The position numbers and the translations under genes were made by a program. From assembly GCF_001417815.1 (NCBI RefSeq), contig NZ_BCFK01000028.1, positions 1 to 64,000 of the forward strand: a DNA stretch of 64,000 bases, read 5' to 3'. Below the pieces are notes generated by a model. That model was given only the letters and a program-made list of their open reading frames with translations. It searched no databases and was not told the DNA's origin. The stretch is from Bifidobacterium aesculapii. Lineage in GTDB: Bacteria; Actinomycetota; Actinomycetes; Actinomycetales; Bifidobacteriaceae. Shown here in pieces: positions 9,197 to 17,004 of the stretch. The stretch's first letter is position 1, and each line of letters starts with the position of its first letter.

Positions 9197-10687
9197 GTGG
9201 CCACCACGTTCCATTCCACCCGCTCCACCACCGACTCGCTGACCGCCAAGCAGGCGATCCGCAAGGGCATCGCCGACGACGGCGGCCTGTTCGTCTCCGA
9301 CCAGCTGGGCAAGACGAAGGTCGAGATCGCCGATCTCGCGGGGCTTCCATACCAGACGATCGCGGCGCGCGTGCTCGGTGCGCTGCTGCCGGACTTCACC
9401 GACGAGGAGCTCGCCGCGTGCATCGCCGAGGCGTACGGCGACCAGTGGGCGGACGGGCGCATCACCCCGTTGAAGGAACTGGGCGAGGACTACATCCTCG
9501 AACTGTTCAACGGCCCGACCTCCGCGTTCAAGGACGTGGCGCTGCAGATCCTGCCGCGCTTCATGGCGCGCACCACGCCGGCCGACGGCGACGTGGACGA
9601 GAAGATCATGATCCTCACCGCCACCTCCGGCGACACCGGCAAGGCGGCGCTGGCCGGCTTCGCCGACGCGCCGGGCACCGCGATCACCGTCTTCTACCCG
9701 CAAGGCAAGGTGAGCCAGGTGCAGGAGCTGCAGATGACCACGCAGACCGGCTCCAACGTGAACGTGGCCGCGGTCGAGGGCAACTTCGACGACGCGCAGA
9801 CGGCCGTCAAGAACATCTTCGGCGACCACGAACTGGCCGCGCGTCTCGCCGCCGACTCGCACGTCGTGCTCTCCTCCGCGAACTCGATCAACGTGGGCCG
9901 TCTCGTGCCGCAGGTCGTCTACTACTTCTCCGCGTACGCGCAGCTGCTCGAACGCCAGATCATCAACGTGGGCGACGAGGTCGAGTTCGTCGTGCCGACC
10001 GGCAACTTCGGCGACATCCTCGCCGGATACTACGCGAAGCTCCTCGGCCTGCCGGTCAAGCACCTCGTGGTCGCCTCCGACAAGAACAACGTGCTGTTCG
10101 ACTTCCTGACCACCGGCACATACAACCGCCAGCGCCCGTTCTACCAGACGATCAGCCCGTCGATGGACATCCTCGTCTCCTCGAACCTCGAACGCATGCT
10201 GTACTACCTGTCCGAAGGCGATACGCGCCTGATCACGATGCTGATGAACGACCTCAAGAACTGGGGCACGTATGAGATCCCGGAGGATCTGCTCGCCAAG
10301 ATCCGCCAGCTGTTCGGCTGCGGCTGGGCGAACGAGGACCAGGTGCGCGAGATGATCGCCGACTGCTGGAAGAGGAACCACTACGTCATCGACCCGCATA
10401 CCGCATGCGCGTACTTCGTGGCGCGGCAGATGCCGCACGACCCGCTCACCCCGCGCGTGATCCTCGCGACCGCGAGCCCGTACAAGTTCCCGCGCGTGGT
10501 CAACGAGTCGCTCGGCTTCGACGCGACCGGCACCGATTTCGACTGCATGGACGTGCTCGCCCGCGAGACCGGCACCGTGCCGCCCGCCGCGCTGCGCGGC
10601 CTCGAAACCGCCGACGTGCGCTTCGACACCGTCGTGCCGATCGACGGCATGGAGTCCTTCGTCGAGCAGTCCGCCAAGGCCCTGTAG
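9197..10687 (+). CDS. thrC: Threonine synthase
   Basis: 496 residues, matching the longer fungal/E. coli-type ThrC class. It makes threonine from O-phosphohomoserine. Seen: the PLP-lysine motif GPTSAFKDVALQ, the phosphate-binding TATSGDTGKAAL segment, and the PTGNFGDILAGYYAK stretch typical of the family. The start is a GTG at 9197 with AAGGTAAGGA upstream; no better ATG exists. It stands alone, with a near-perfect 23-bp hairpin 53 bases beyond its stop. Confidence 0.96.
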   Translation: MATTFHSTRSTTDSLTAKQAIRKGIADDGGLFVSDQLGKTKVEIADLAGLPYQTIAARVLGALLPDFTDEELAACIAEAYGDQWADGRITPLKELGEDYILELFNGPTSAFKDVALQILPRFMARTTPADGDVDEKIMILTATSGDTGKAALAGFADAPGTAITVFYPQGKVSQVQELQMTTQTGSNVNVAAVEGNFDDAQTAVKNIFGDHELAARLAADSHVVLSSANSINVGRLVPQVVYYFSAYAQLLERQIINVGDEVEFVVPTGNFGDILAGYYAKLLGLPVKHLVVASDKNNVLFDFLTTGTYNRQRPFYQTISPSMDILVSSNLERMLYYLSEGDTRLITMLMNDLKNWGTYEIPEDLLAKIRQLFGCGWANEDQVREMIADCWKRNHYVIDPHTACAYFVARQMPHDPLTPRVILATASPYKFPRVVNESLGFDATGTDFDCMDVLARETGTVPPAALRGLETADVRFDTVVPIDGMESFVEQSAKAL

Positions 10688-10740
10688 TCCGAACGGTGAG
10701 CAGCCGGCCGTATCCGGCGCGCCGCCCCTGCGAATCACTC

Positions 10741-10790
10741 TGATATCGAGGAACGGGTCTCTCGTGGGAGAGGCCCGTTCCTCGATATCA
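10741..10790 (+). terminator. Long hairpin after thrC
   Basis: Arms of 23 bp (10741-10763 and 10768-10790) pair with a single G-U type mismatch around a 4-base loop. It sits between thrC and the convergent DUF5808 gene and could act in both directions. There is no clear T tract. The remaining spacer to 10942 shows nothing else I can support. Confidence 0.75.
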
Positions 10791-10942
10791 GGGCACGTTA
10801 TGCACCCCGGTTCCTGCGTAAATCGTTTCACACACGACCGGGGGCACGGCACCGCACAATCATTGGAATACCGCCATTCCACTGAGACCGCCCAAACAAC
10901 TCCCGAAAAGCGCGGCCCCCGTATGCCGGAATCGGAAAAGCC

Positions 10943-12097
10943 CTACAGCAGCATTGTGAACGCGACAGGCGCTCCGATGGCAACGAGCATGAACAGGGCG
11001 AGTCCCACCCATACGATGGGTCGACCAAGGTTGCACGTCCAACCGACACCGAACCGTTTGGGCACCCAGATGGCAGGATCGTCGCGGTTCACATAGAAGA
11101 CTCCGGCATGCCAATGCCGGTCGTCGTCATATGGCATCGTGACGGAACCGACGACCGCATCGTCACCCGCTTCCCCATCTTCCATCGTATGCGCGAAGAC
11201 CCGCGAACCGCTCTGCCCATAGTACAAGCCGATTATCAACGCTCCCAAGACCGCCGCCATTGCGACGAGCAGGGCGACGGGGCCGAACAGCACCGGCTGA
11301 AGCACCCCGATGACGAGCAGCTGCGCGCCGAGACCGATGGCTACCGCGGTGACGAGCCCTATGACAAGCGTGTAGACGCTCCACGCGCGGGCGAACGCCC
11401 CGTACGCGTAGGATGTGGTCGCGGGATGATCCGGGTCGACCGGACGTTTGGAATGGACGATCGCGGCATGGCCGCCGGCCATCACCAGAGCGAGGATAAG
11501 CTGCGCGACGACCGCGAACCAGATCACCGCAGGCGATTTGTCCGCCCAACCATCCACCCGGCCGTACAGGTCCATGTGCATCGGCACACGCGCCGGCATA
11601 CGGTCATAGCCGATCAGCCCCACGGCTACGGTGATTCCGAGCGCCACGACGTGAAGCAGTTCCCAAGCCAGTCCCAGCGGTTCGGGATTGTCGGGCTCGC
11701 CTACGAGCACGGCGCGATGGTCACCTTCCGCCGACCATCCGCGTTCGGTTTTGATGGCCGATGCTTTGCGCCGGCAGCGCTGCTGCATCAGGAAGCCCAG
11801 CCCGACCACGACAATCGCGGCGACGGACGCGACCGATACCGCACCGGTCTCTCCGAGGAAATGCCACGATGCGAGCGGCAGCAGCACGGCCGCCAGTCCG
11901 AGGAACGCCATGGTCCGCGAGAACGTGGTTTTAAGCGCACGGATGCCAGGGTCCCGATGCGCCGTCGGAGGTACGGTCACGCCGAAGACCTCACGACGGT
12001 CGGCAATCCACGGCATGACCGCGACGGATACGGTGACGGACACCGGCAGGATGACGACCGTCAGCCATACGACGATTGTGGTGATGATTGCGTTCAT
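10943..12097 (-). CDS. DUF1648/DUF5808 integral membrane protein
   Basis: 384 residues with about eight hydrophobic segments. The segment around RVPMHMDLYGRVDGWADK is the DUF1648 signature (SdpI-like immunity/membrane family). The C-terminal part DDRHWHAGVFYVNRDDP followed by VPKRFGVGWTCNLGRP matches the DUF5808 motif as I know it. The start ATG at 12097 overlaps the stop of the GntR gene upstream (ATGA), so the two are translated together and the regulator probably controls this protein. The family is often found next to YtrA-type regulators. Its substrate or role is not known. Confidence 0.82.
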   Translation of the reverse strand: MNAIITTIVVWLTVVILPVSVTVSVAVMPWIADRREVFGVTVPPTAHRDPGIRALKTTFSRTMAFLGLAAVLLPLASWHFLGETGAVSVASVAAIVVVGLGFLMQQRCRRKASAIKTERGWSAEGDHRAVLVGEPDNPEPLGLAWELLHVVALGITVAVGLIGYDRMPARVPMHMDLYGRVDGWADKSPAVIWFAVVAQLILALVMAGGHAAIVHSKRPVDPDHPATTSYAYGAFARAWSVYTLVIGLVTAVAIGLGAQLLVIGVLQPVLFGPVALLVAMAAVLGALIIGLYYGQSGSRVFAHTMEDGEAGDDAVVGSVTMPYDDDRHWHAGVFYVNRDDPAIWVPKRFGVGWTCNLGRPIVWVGLALFMLVAIGAPVAFTMLL

Positions 12098-12546
12098 GCC
12101 GCTCTCCTATCGTTTCCCGTGTCATCCGCCTTCATGCCGTACACGCGCGCGCATTGGCGGCGGGCGGCGGCGAGGAACGCCGCCATGCCGCCGCCGCGCG
12201 CCTTGTGTTCGAGCGCGAGACGGTACAGTTCGTCGTTCATACGCCAGTCCTGTTCGGCGTCGATGCGGCGGACGGCGTTCCCGGCGACGGCGTCCGGTCG
12301 CACGTCGCGCCGGTCGGCGACGACGGCACCGGAGCCGCGGCGCATGACGAGATACCCGTCATCCCTCAGCAGCGCGTACGCCTTGTTCACCGTGTGCAGG
12401 TTGACACCGAGGTCGACGGCGAGCGCGCGCACGGACGGCAGGCGGTCGCCGGGCGCGAGCTCGTCGTTCGCGATGCCCGCGACGATCCGCCGTCGTAACT
12501 GCTCGTAGATCGGCACGTCGCCGCTCCGGTCGATGTCGATGATCAT
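12094..12546 (-). CDS. GntR-family transcriptional regulator, YtrA subfamily
   Basis: 150 residues from the ATG at 12546, which has GGGGGGAG nine bases upstream; an ATG at 12555 is directly on the Shine-Dalgarno and less likely. The N-terminal winged helix (PIYEQLRRRIVAG, LPSVRALAVDLGVNLHTVNKAYALL) is classical GntR. The C-terminal part is short (about 60 residues) with no effector domain, which defines the YtrA type. Such proteins repress their own operon, usually coding membrane transporters. A palindrome sits just upstream at 12581-12595. Confidence 0.88.
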   Translation of the reverse strand: MIIDIDRSGDVPIYEQLRRRIVAGIANDELAPGDRLPSVRALAVDLGVNLHTVNKAYALLRDDGYLVMRRGSGAVVADRRDVRPDAVAGNAVRRIDAEQDWRMNDELYRLALEHKARGGGMAAFLAAARRQCARVYGMKADDTGNDRRAA

Positions 12547-12580
12547 GGATGACATCTCCCCCCACACCGTTCTATCTGTT

Positions 12581-12595
12581 CTATATCAACTATAG
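12581..12595 (-). promoter_or_regulatory. Candidate operator/promoter of the GntR-DUF5808 operon
   Basis: CTATATCAACTATAG is an inverted repeat with 5-bp arms and a 5-bp spacer, 35 bases upstream of the regulator's start and surrounded by AT-rich DNA in an otherwise GC-rich region. YtrA-type regulators bind such short palindromes in their own promoters; the assignment is inferred from position. Confidence 0.5.
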
Positions 12596-12635
12596 CACTT
12601 TCGACGGTATCGGGCGACGTCCCCGCCCCGGCACG

Positions 12636-13385
12636 TCACAGTTCGCGGCGCGACCAGATGCGCACGGACAGACGATAGGAGGCGTACACGGCAACGGCGA
12701 CGACGGCCGCGATCCCTGCGGCCGGCTGCAGCGTCGGGTCGATGCCGAACAGCCATTCCTTCGCGCTTTCAGGCAGCATCTCGAGCAGCAGGACCGCGCC
12801 GAAGAACAGCACGGAACCGCCCATCATCAGACGTCGGTATGCGACCGCGAAATCGCAGGAGTAGAACACGGGGATCAGCACCGCGTCGACCAGCGCGGCG
12901 GCCGCAACGGCATACGGCACGACGACCACGCCGTCGAACGCCATGCCGAAGGCGGCCACGCCGATCGCGATCTCGACGCCCAATTCCAGCAATCCAATCA
13001 GGAACAGCGACAGCGCCGACAGGTAGCGCGCCCGCACCTGCGTGCGACGCGACACCGGGATGACGCCGCTCATCCGCTGCGAAGCCTGATCGGCGCCGTT
13101 GACCACGAAGAACCCGCCGATCGACAGACTCCACCACAGCATGGTCCAGAACGCGGCCATCGCGATGGACACCGCCGCGCCTCCCCTGTCTGCGGAATCC
13201 TGCATGAAGCCGGAGAACACCAGCGGCGCGAGGAACTGGACGGCGGCCGCCACCGGGGAATTGCCGGTGAGCATGGCGAGGTCCATGCGCAATGCGGTTC
13301 CCATGGCTCGCCGATGCACCGACGAGGAACCGCGCGGCGCAGACGGAACGCATGATCCCGTCCGGGGCATGGTCGGCTTGATCAT
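12636..13385 (-). CDS. ABC-2 type transporter permease-like membrane protein
   Basis: 249 residues from the ATG at 13385, six bases downstream of the previous gene's stop; longer frames upstream lie inside that gene. Six hydrophobic segments are visible, with the GVIPVSRRTQVRARYLSALSLF loop shared with the next gene upstream (GVIPVRRLGQVTGRYLLLGVL). This loop marks the two as paralogous permease subunits of one exporter. It is the last gene of the four-gene GntR / ATPase / permease / permease operon. Confidence 0.82.
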   Translation of the reverse strand: MIKPTMPRTGSCVPSAPRGSSSVHRRAMGTALRMDLAMLTGNSPVAAAVQFLAPLVFSGFMQDSADRGGAAVSIAMAAFWTMLWWSLSIGGFFVVNGADQASQRMSGVIPVSRRTQVRARYLSALSLFLIGLLELGVEIAIGVAAFGMAFDGVVVVPYAVAAAALVDAVLIPVFYSCDFAVAYRRLMMGGSVLFFGAVLLLEMLPESAKEWLFGIDPTLQPAAGIAAVVAVAVYASYRLSVRIWSRREL

Positions 13386-13390
13386 GGCTT

Positions 13391-14113
13391 TCAGAGCTCT
13401 TTTCCACGGTAGATGCGCGAGGACGCGATGAACGAGACGACCACGGCGACGATCATCACGATGATTCCGGCGAACGCGGCCGCGGCAGGCCCAGCTGCGG
13501 CCAGCGTCTCGATGACGGCGGAGGCGACGCGGGCGCACGCGGCGAGCGCGGATGCGGGCAGGACCAACGGCAGCAGTTTGACGAGCGCCGCCGCTGCCGC
13601 GCCGATGACGAGGCAGCCGCCGAACAGGATGAGCCAGACCTTCTGCATCGGGAAACGGTAGAGCAGCGGAACCGCGACAGCCTCGATCATCACATAGGAC
13701 GCCATGGCCAGCACGGCCACGACCGGCACATCCGGCGTCAACGGTCTGCCGGACGACAACGGCACCGCGGCCTGACATACCAGACATTCGACGAACAACA
13801 CCACGGCCAGCACCCCCAGCAGGAGATAGCGGCCCGTCACCTGGCCGAGACGGCGCACCGGGATGACGCCGTTCATCCGCGCATGCCCGCCTTGCTGCTC
13901 ATAGCCGAAGACGGTCATCGGCATCACCGAGAACGCGCCGACGAGACATCCGACGATCATGCTGGAAGACAGGGACGACGACAGCCTCCCTCCGACGGAC
14001 ATCAGCACGAGCGCCACCGGTATCGCCACGACGGCGAACAGCAGATTCCCCCAGCCCTGCGAGCCAAGACGACGCAGGTCCAGTCCGAATGCCCGCAACA
14101 CCCCGGTCATCAT
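13391..14113 (-). CDS. ABC-2 type transporter permease-like membrane protein
   Basis: 240 residues with six hydrophobic segments, paralogous to the following gene. Start ATG at 14113 or 14110; both overlap the stop of the ATPase gene (ATGATGA), showing translational coupling. Together with the ATPase it should form an ABC exporter of the YtrBCD/antibiotic-export type. The substrate cannot be read from the sequence. Confidence 0.83.
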   Translation of the reverse strand: MMTGVLRAFGLDLRRLGSQGWGNLLFAVVAIPVALVLMSVGGRLSSSLSSSMIVGCLVGAFSVMPMTVFGYEQQGGHARMNGVIPVRRLGQVTGRYLLLGVLAVVLFVECLVCQAAVPLSSGRPLTPDVPVVAVLAMASYVMIEAVAVPLLYRFPMQKVWLILFGGCLVIGAAAAALVKLLPLVLPASALAACARVASAVIETLAAAGPAAAAFAGIIVMIVAVVVSFIASSRIYRGKEL

Positions 14114-15039
14114 GCCGCCTCCGATCCGCGATTGGTTCCGTCTACGCCGACACGCGCATTGGTGAGTCGGATGATGTCGTCGATGGATGCGGGTTCGATG
14201 GCGGGCGTCCGGAATTCGTCGAGGCCGTCGACGCCGGTCGTGCCGGCGATGCGATTGAGGTCTTCGGCCCGTACGAGCACGTCGAATCCGGTCTCGTAGC
14301 GATGGACACCGACCGCCGCGGCCGCGAGGTCCGCGGTCAGTTCGTCGGGCCCGCCTTTGACGACGCGGAACGCTTCGGTGAATTCGTCCTTCGGCCCGGT
14401 GTAGTAGAGTCGCCCGCCCGTGATGTAGGTGATGAAGTCGGCGGCGCGTTCGAGGTCGGCGGTGATGTGCGTGGAGAAGATCACACTGCGGTTCCCGTCG
14501 GCGATGTAATCCTGCAGGATGTCCATGAGATCGTCGCGGGCGAGTACATCGAGGCCGCTGGTCGGCTCGTCGAGGATGAGCAGGCGCGCGTCATGGCTGA
14601 GCGCGACGGCGAGCATGAGCTTCATCTGCATGCCGCGCGACAGTTCCTTGACCTTCCCGCCCCGTTCGAGGCCGAAGCGTTTCAGGTAGCCGTCGAACAC
14701 GGCATGATCCCATGCCGGATACATGGGCGCCATCGTCTTTTCGACCTTGTTCACGGTCCATGTCTCGACGAAGTAGTTGGAGTCGAACACGACGCCGAGC
14801 CCTTCCTTGACGCGTTCCTCGTCGGCGATGTTGTCGAGTCCGAACACGTGGATCTCGCCGGCGTCGCGGCGGATCATGTTGAGGATGAGCCTGATGAGGG
14901 TCGATTTGCCGGCGCCGTTCGGGCCGATGAGGCCCATGATGTACCCGGCCGGCAGGTCGAAGGTCACGTCGTCCAATGTGAAGCCGGAATCGTAGCGTCT
15001 CGTCACGCCGGTGACGGACAGCGCCATCGCGGTGTTCAT
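14110..15039 (-). CDS. ABC transporter ATP-binding protein
   Basis: 309 residues. Walker A GPNGAGKST, a degenerate signature LSRGMQMKL in place of LSGGQ, Walker B LLILDEPTSGLD and the switch histidine region STHI are all present. A C-terminal extension of about 90 residues follows the nucleotide-binding domain, as in drug-export ATPases. The start ATG at 15039 has AAAGGAG upstream. It lies between the GntR regulator and the two permeases it energises. Confidence 0.93.
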   Translation of the reverse strand: MNTAMALSVTGVTRRYDSGFTLDDVTFDLPAGYIMGLIGPNGAGKSTLIRLILNMIRRDAGEIHVFGLDNIADEERVKEGLGVVFDSNYFVETWTVNKVEKTMAPMYPAWDHAVFDGYLKRFGLERGGKVKELSRGMQMKLMLAVALSHDARLLILDEPTSGLDVLARDDLMDILQDYIADGNRSVIFSTHITADLERAADFITYITGGRLYYTGPKDEFTEAFRVVKGGPDELTADLAAAAVGVHRYETGFDVLVRAEDLNRIAGTTGVDGLDEFRTPAIEPASIDDIIRLTNARVGVDGTNRGSEAA

Positions 15040-15101
15040 CGCGAACTCCTTTCATATGCCTGTGCCCACCCCGCGCGCCGCGGACGGCGTGCGCGGGATG
15101 G

Positions 15102-15479
15102 TCAGCGTTCCCTGCGGTACTCCTCCGCGAGCATCGACCCGACCCGTTCCAGAGGCAGGCCCGCGGCCTTGGCGGCCGAGACAGCCGCGGCGAGGCTCTC
15201 CCTCACACGGGTTTCGAGCTGACGCCTCATCAGCTCGTTGCCCTTGTCCATGACGAACGTGCCCTTGCCCTGGACGTTCTGCACCACACCCTCGTCGGCC
15301 AGTTCGTTGTACGCCCTGGTGACGGTGAGCACGGAGATGCGCAGCTCCTTGGCGAGCTTGCGTAGAGAGGGCAGCGCCTCGCCCGCCTTGAGGTCGCCGT
15401 TCAGCACGGCGGTGCGGATCTGGGTCTTGATCTGCTCGTAGATGGGTTCGCCGGACACGGATGAGATGATCAGCTTCAT
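15102..15479 (-). CDS. GntR-family transcriptional regulator, YtrA subfamily
   Basis: 125 residues: a winged-helix domain (GEPIYEQIKTQIRTAVLNG, LPSLRKLAKELRISVLTVTRAYNELADEG) and a short helical C terminus of about 50 residues. It is first in the operon before the ABC ATPase, as YtrA-type repressors usually are, and probably represses it until an envelope-active compound is present. Inverted repeats lie directly upstream. Confidence 0.9.
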   Translation of the reverse strand: MKLIISSVSGEPIYEQIKTQIRTAVLNGDLKAGEALPSLRKLAKELRISVLTVTRAYNELADEGVVQNVQGKGTFVMDKGNELMRRQLETRVRESLAAAVSAAKAAGLPLERVGSMLAEEYRRER

Positions 15480-15499
15480 CTATGCCCCTTTCGGTGATT

Positions 15500-15556
15500 C
15501 GATATCGATGTCCCGATATCGCCCAGCTGTTCAGCTGTTATATAGAACTGTATAAC
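15500..15556 (-). promoter_or_regulatory. Operator/promoter region of the ABC transporter operon
   Basis: Two copies of CGATATCG (15500-15507, 15514-15521) are followed by GTTATA ... TATAAC (15537-15542 with 15551-15556), inside a clearly AT-rich patch between the GntR start and the divergent GNAT gene. Likely self-binding sites of the regulator; inferred from position and symmetry. Confidence 0.5.
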
Positions 15557-15686
15557 TGTTATGGCCCACTGTCAAGGTTTGGAGCATAACAGTCGCCGTC
15601 GTGTGTCGTCGTGTGTGAATTGCCGGTTAACGTCGCCGCGCCGCACCATGCACCGTGCCTACAATGGCGGCACGAAGGGAGTTCTT

Positions 15687-16307
15687 ATGACAGACAACGC
15701 CGTTACCTTGCGCAAGACCGAACCCGCCGATTTCCCGCTGTTCGCGCGGTGGTGGAACAATCCGTCCATCGCTGACGGATGCCGCCAGACGCTCGAGGCC
15801 GTCCCGGACGCCGAAGCGGAAAGCCTGTTCCACGAATGGAGCGACGTCGACGACGACACGCGCTTCGGACGCACCGTGCTCGACCCGTCCGGCGACCCGG
15901 TCGGTTTCATCTCCGCGTGGAATGGCAGCGATCCGGAGCGCACCCCCGCCATGTCGGTGCTCATCGGCCCGTACTACCAGGACCGTGGATTCGGTAGCCA
16001 GGCCATGAAGCTCGGCATCACGCTCGCCGCCGACCAACTCAAGGCGAAGGCCATCACCGTCGAAGTATGGTCGTTCAACCTGCGCGCACGACACATGTGC
16101 GAATCCCTAGGATTCAAGGAGACCGGACGCCGCGCCGGCGCCGTGGAGCGCGACGGCCGAACGTTCGAGGCCGTCTGCTACCGCGCGCCGATCGAGAGGC
16201 TCACCAGCCGCATCGCCGCCGAAATCGTGGAACGTGAGGAAGGCGAGAAGCTGGAAGCCCAGCGGTTCGCCGCCGAACGCCCGTCCGACCTGTTGCCGGT
16301 GCGGTAG
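15687..16307 (+). CDS. GNAT-family N-acetyltransferase (RimJ/RimL-like)
   Basis: 206 residues from the ATG at 15687, with GAAGGGA eight bases upstream; the reading frame extends 5' but without a ribosome site. Acetyl-CoA binding region: the segment around IGPYYQDRGFGSQAMKLG holds the R/Q-x-x-G-x-G/A signature, followed by EVWSFNLRARHMCESLGF, typical of ribosomal-protein-type GNAT enzymes. The C-terminal 30 residues are an extra Glu/Arg-rich helix. The acetyl acceptor is unknown. It converges with the HAD gene, seven bases apart. Confidence 0.85.
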   Translation: MTDNAVTLRKTEPADFPLFARWWNNPSIADGCRQTLEAVPDAEAESLFHEWSDVDDDTRFGRTVLDPSGDPVGFISAWNGSDPERTPAMSVLIGPYYQDRGFGSQAMKLGITLAADQLKAKAITVEVWSFNLRARHMCESLGFKETGRRAGAVERDGRTFEAVCYRAPIERLTSRIAAEIVEREEGEKLEAQRFAAERPSDLLPVR

Positions 16308-16314
16308 CCTCCCC

Positions 16315-17004
16315 TCACCACGAGCGCGGGGCATCGCGGAAATCGTGTAGGACGCCATCGGCGACGGCGCGAATCTCGGGCCAGTCGTCCGCCGAGGAAT
16401 CGTCGTACATGCCCCATGCGCGCATGCCCGCCGATTTCGCGGAGCGGATGGCGACGAGCAGATCCTCGAAGACGATGCAGTCAGCCGGTTCGACACCGAG
16501 CCGGCCCGCCTCCAACAGGTAGACGTCCGGCCGGGATTTGCCGGGGCACCCCGCCTCGTCGGGCGAGATGATGTCGTCGAACAGATCGAACAGGCCGGTG
16601 TGTCGCAATGCCGGCTCGCGAAGCCCACGCGTGAGCGTCGTCGCCACGCCGAGCCGCACCCCCGCCGCCTTGAGATCGCGAAGATACTCCGCAGCGCCCG
16701 GTTTCGCCTGCACCGCGTTCGCATACGCCTCATGGGCCATCGCATCCCATTCCGCCATGACCGCTTCCGCAGTCTCGTCAAGCCCGAACCGGGCGATCGT
16801 ATAGTCGGCAATCTGCCGGAACTCCATCGGCGCGACGATGGCCGTATAGTCCTGAGGCACCGCGAAGCCGCGACGAGCGAGGAAATCGACGTCGATCTGG
16901 CTCCATACGCCCATCGAATCCAGCAACGTGCCGTCCAGATCGAAGATCGCGGCCTTGCGCGCCGAAGACGAAGCCGGCATGGCATGGGCTTGCGTGATGG
17001 TCAT
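16315..17004 (-). CDS. HAD-superfamily hydrolase, phosphoglycolate phosphatase/beta-PGM-like
   Basis: 229 residues. HAD motif I AIFDLDGTLLDS, a helical cap (residues about 30-90), motif II near GVATTLT, motif III lysine in GKSRPDVYLLEAGRLG and motif IV IVFEDLLVAI are all visible. Members dephosphorylate small sugar phosphates or related metabolites; the substrate cannot be told. The ATG at 17004 overlaps the recN stop (ATGA), so it is translated after recN. Confidence 0.88.
   Translation of the reverse strand: MTITQAHAMPASSSARKAAIFDLDGTLLDSMGVWSQIDVDFLARRGFAVPQDYTAIVAPMEFRQIADYTIARFGLDETAEAVMAEWDAMAHEAYANAVQAKPGAAEYLRDLKAAGVRLGVATTLTRGLREPALRHTGLFDLFDDIISPDEAGCPGKSRPDVYLLEAGRLGVEPADCIVFEDLLVAIRSAKSAGMRAWGMYDDSSADDWPEIRAVADGVLHDFRDAPRSW

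Noticed and set aside
15561..15686. N-terminal extension of the GNAT gene
   Set aside because: The reading frame is open, but the extension covers the AT-rich operator region and an Arg-rich stretch; the ATG at 15687 has a ribosome site.
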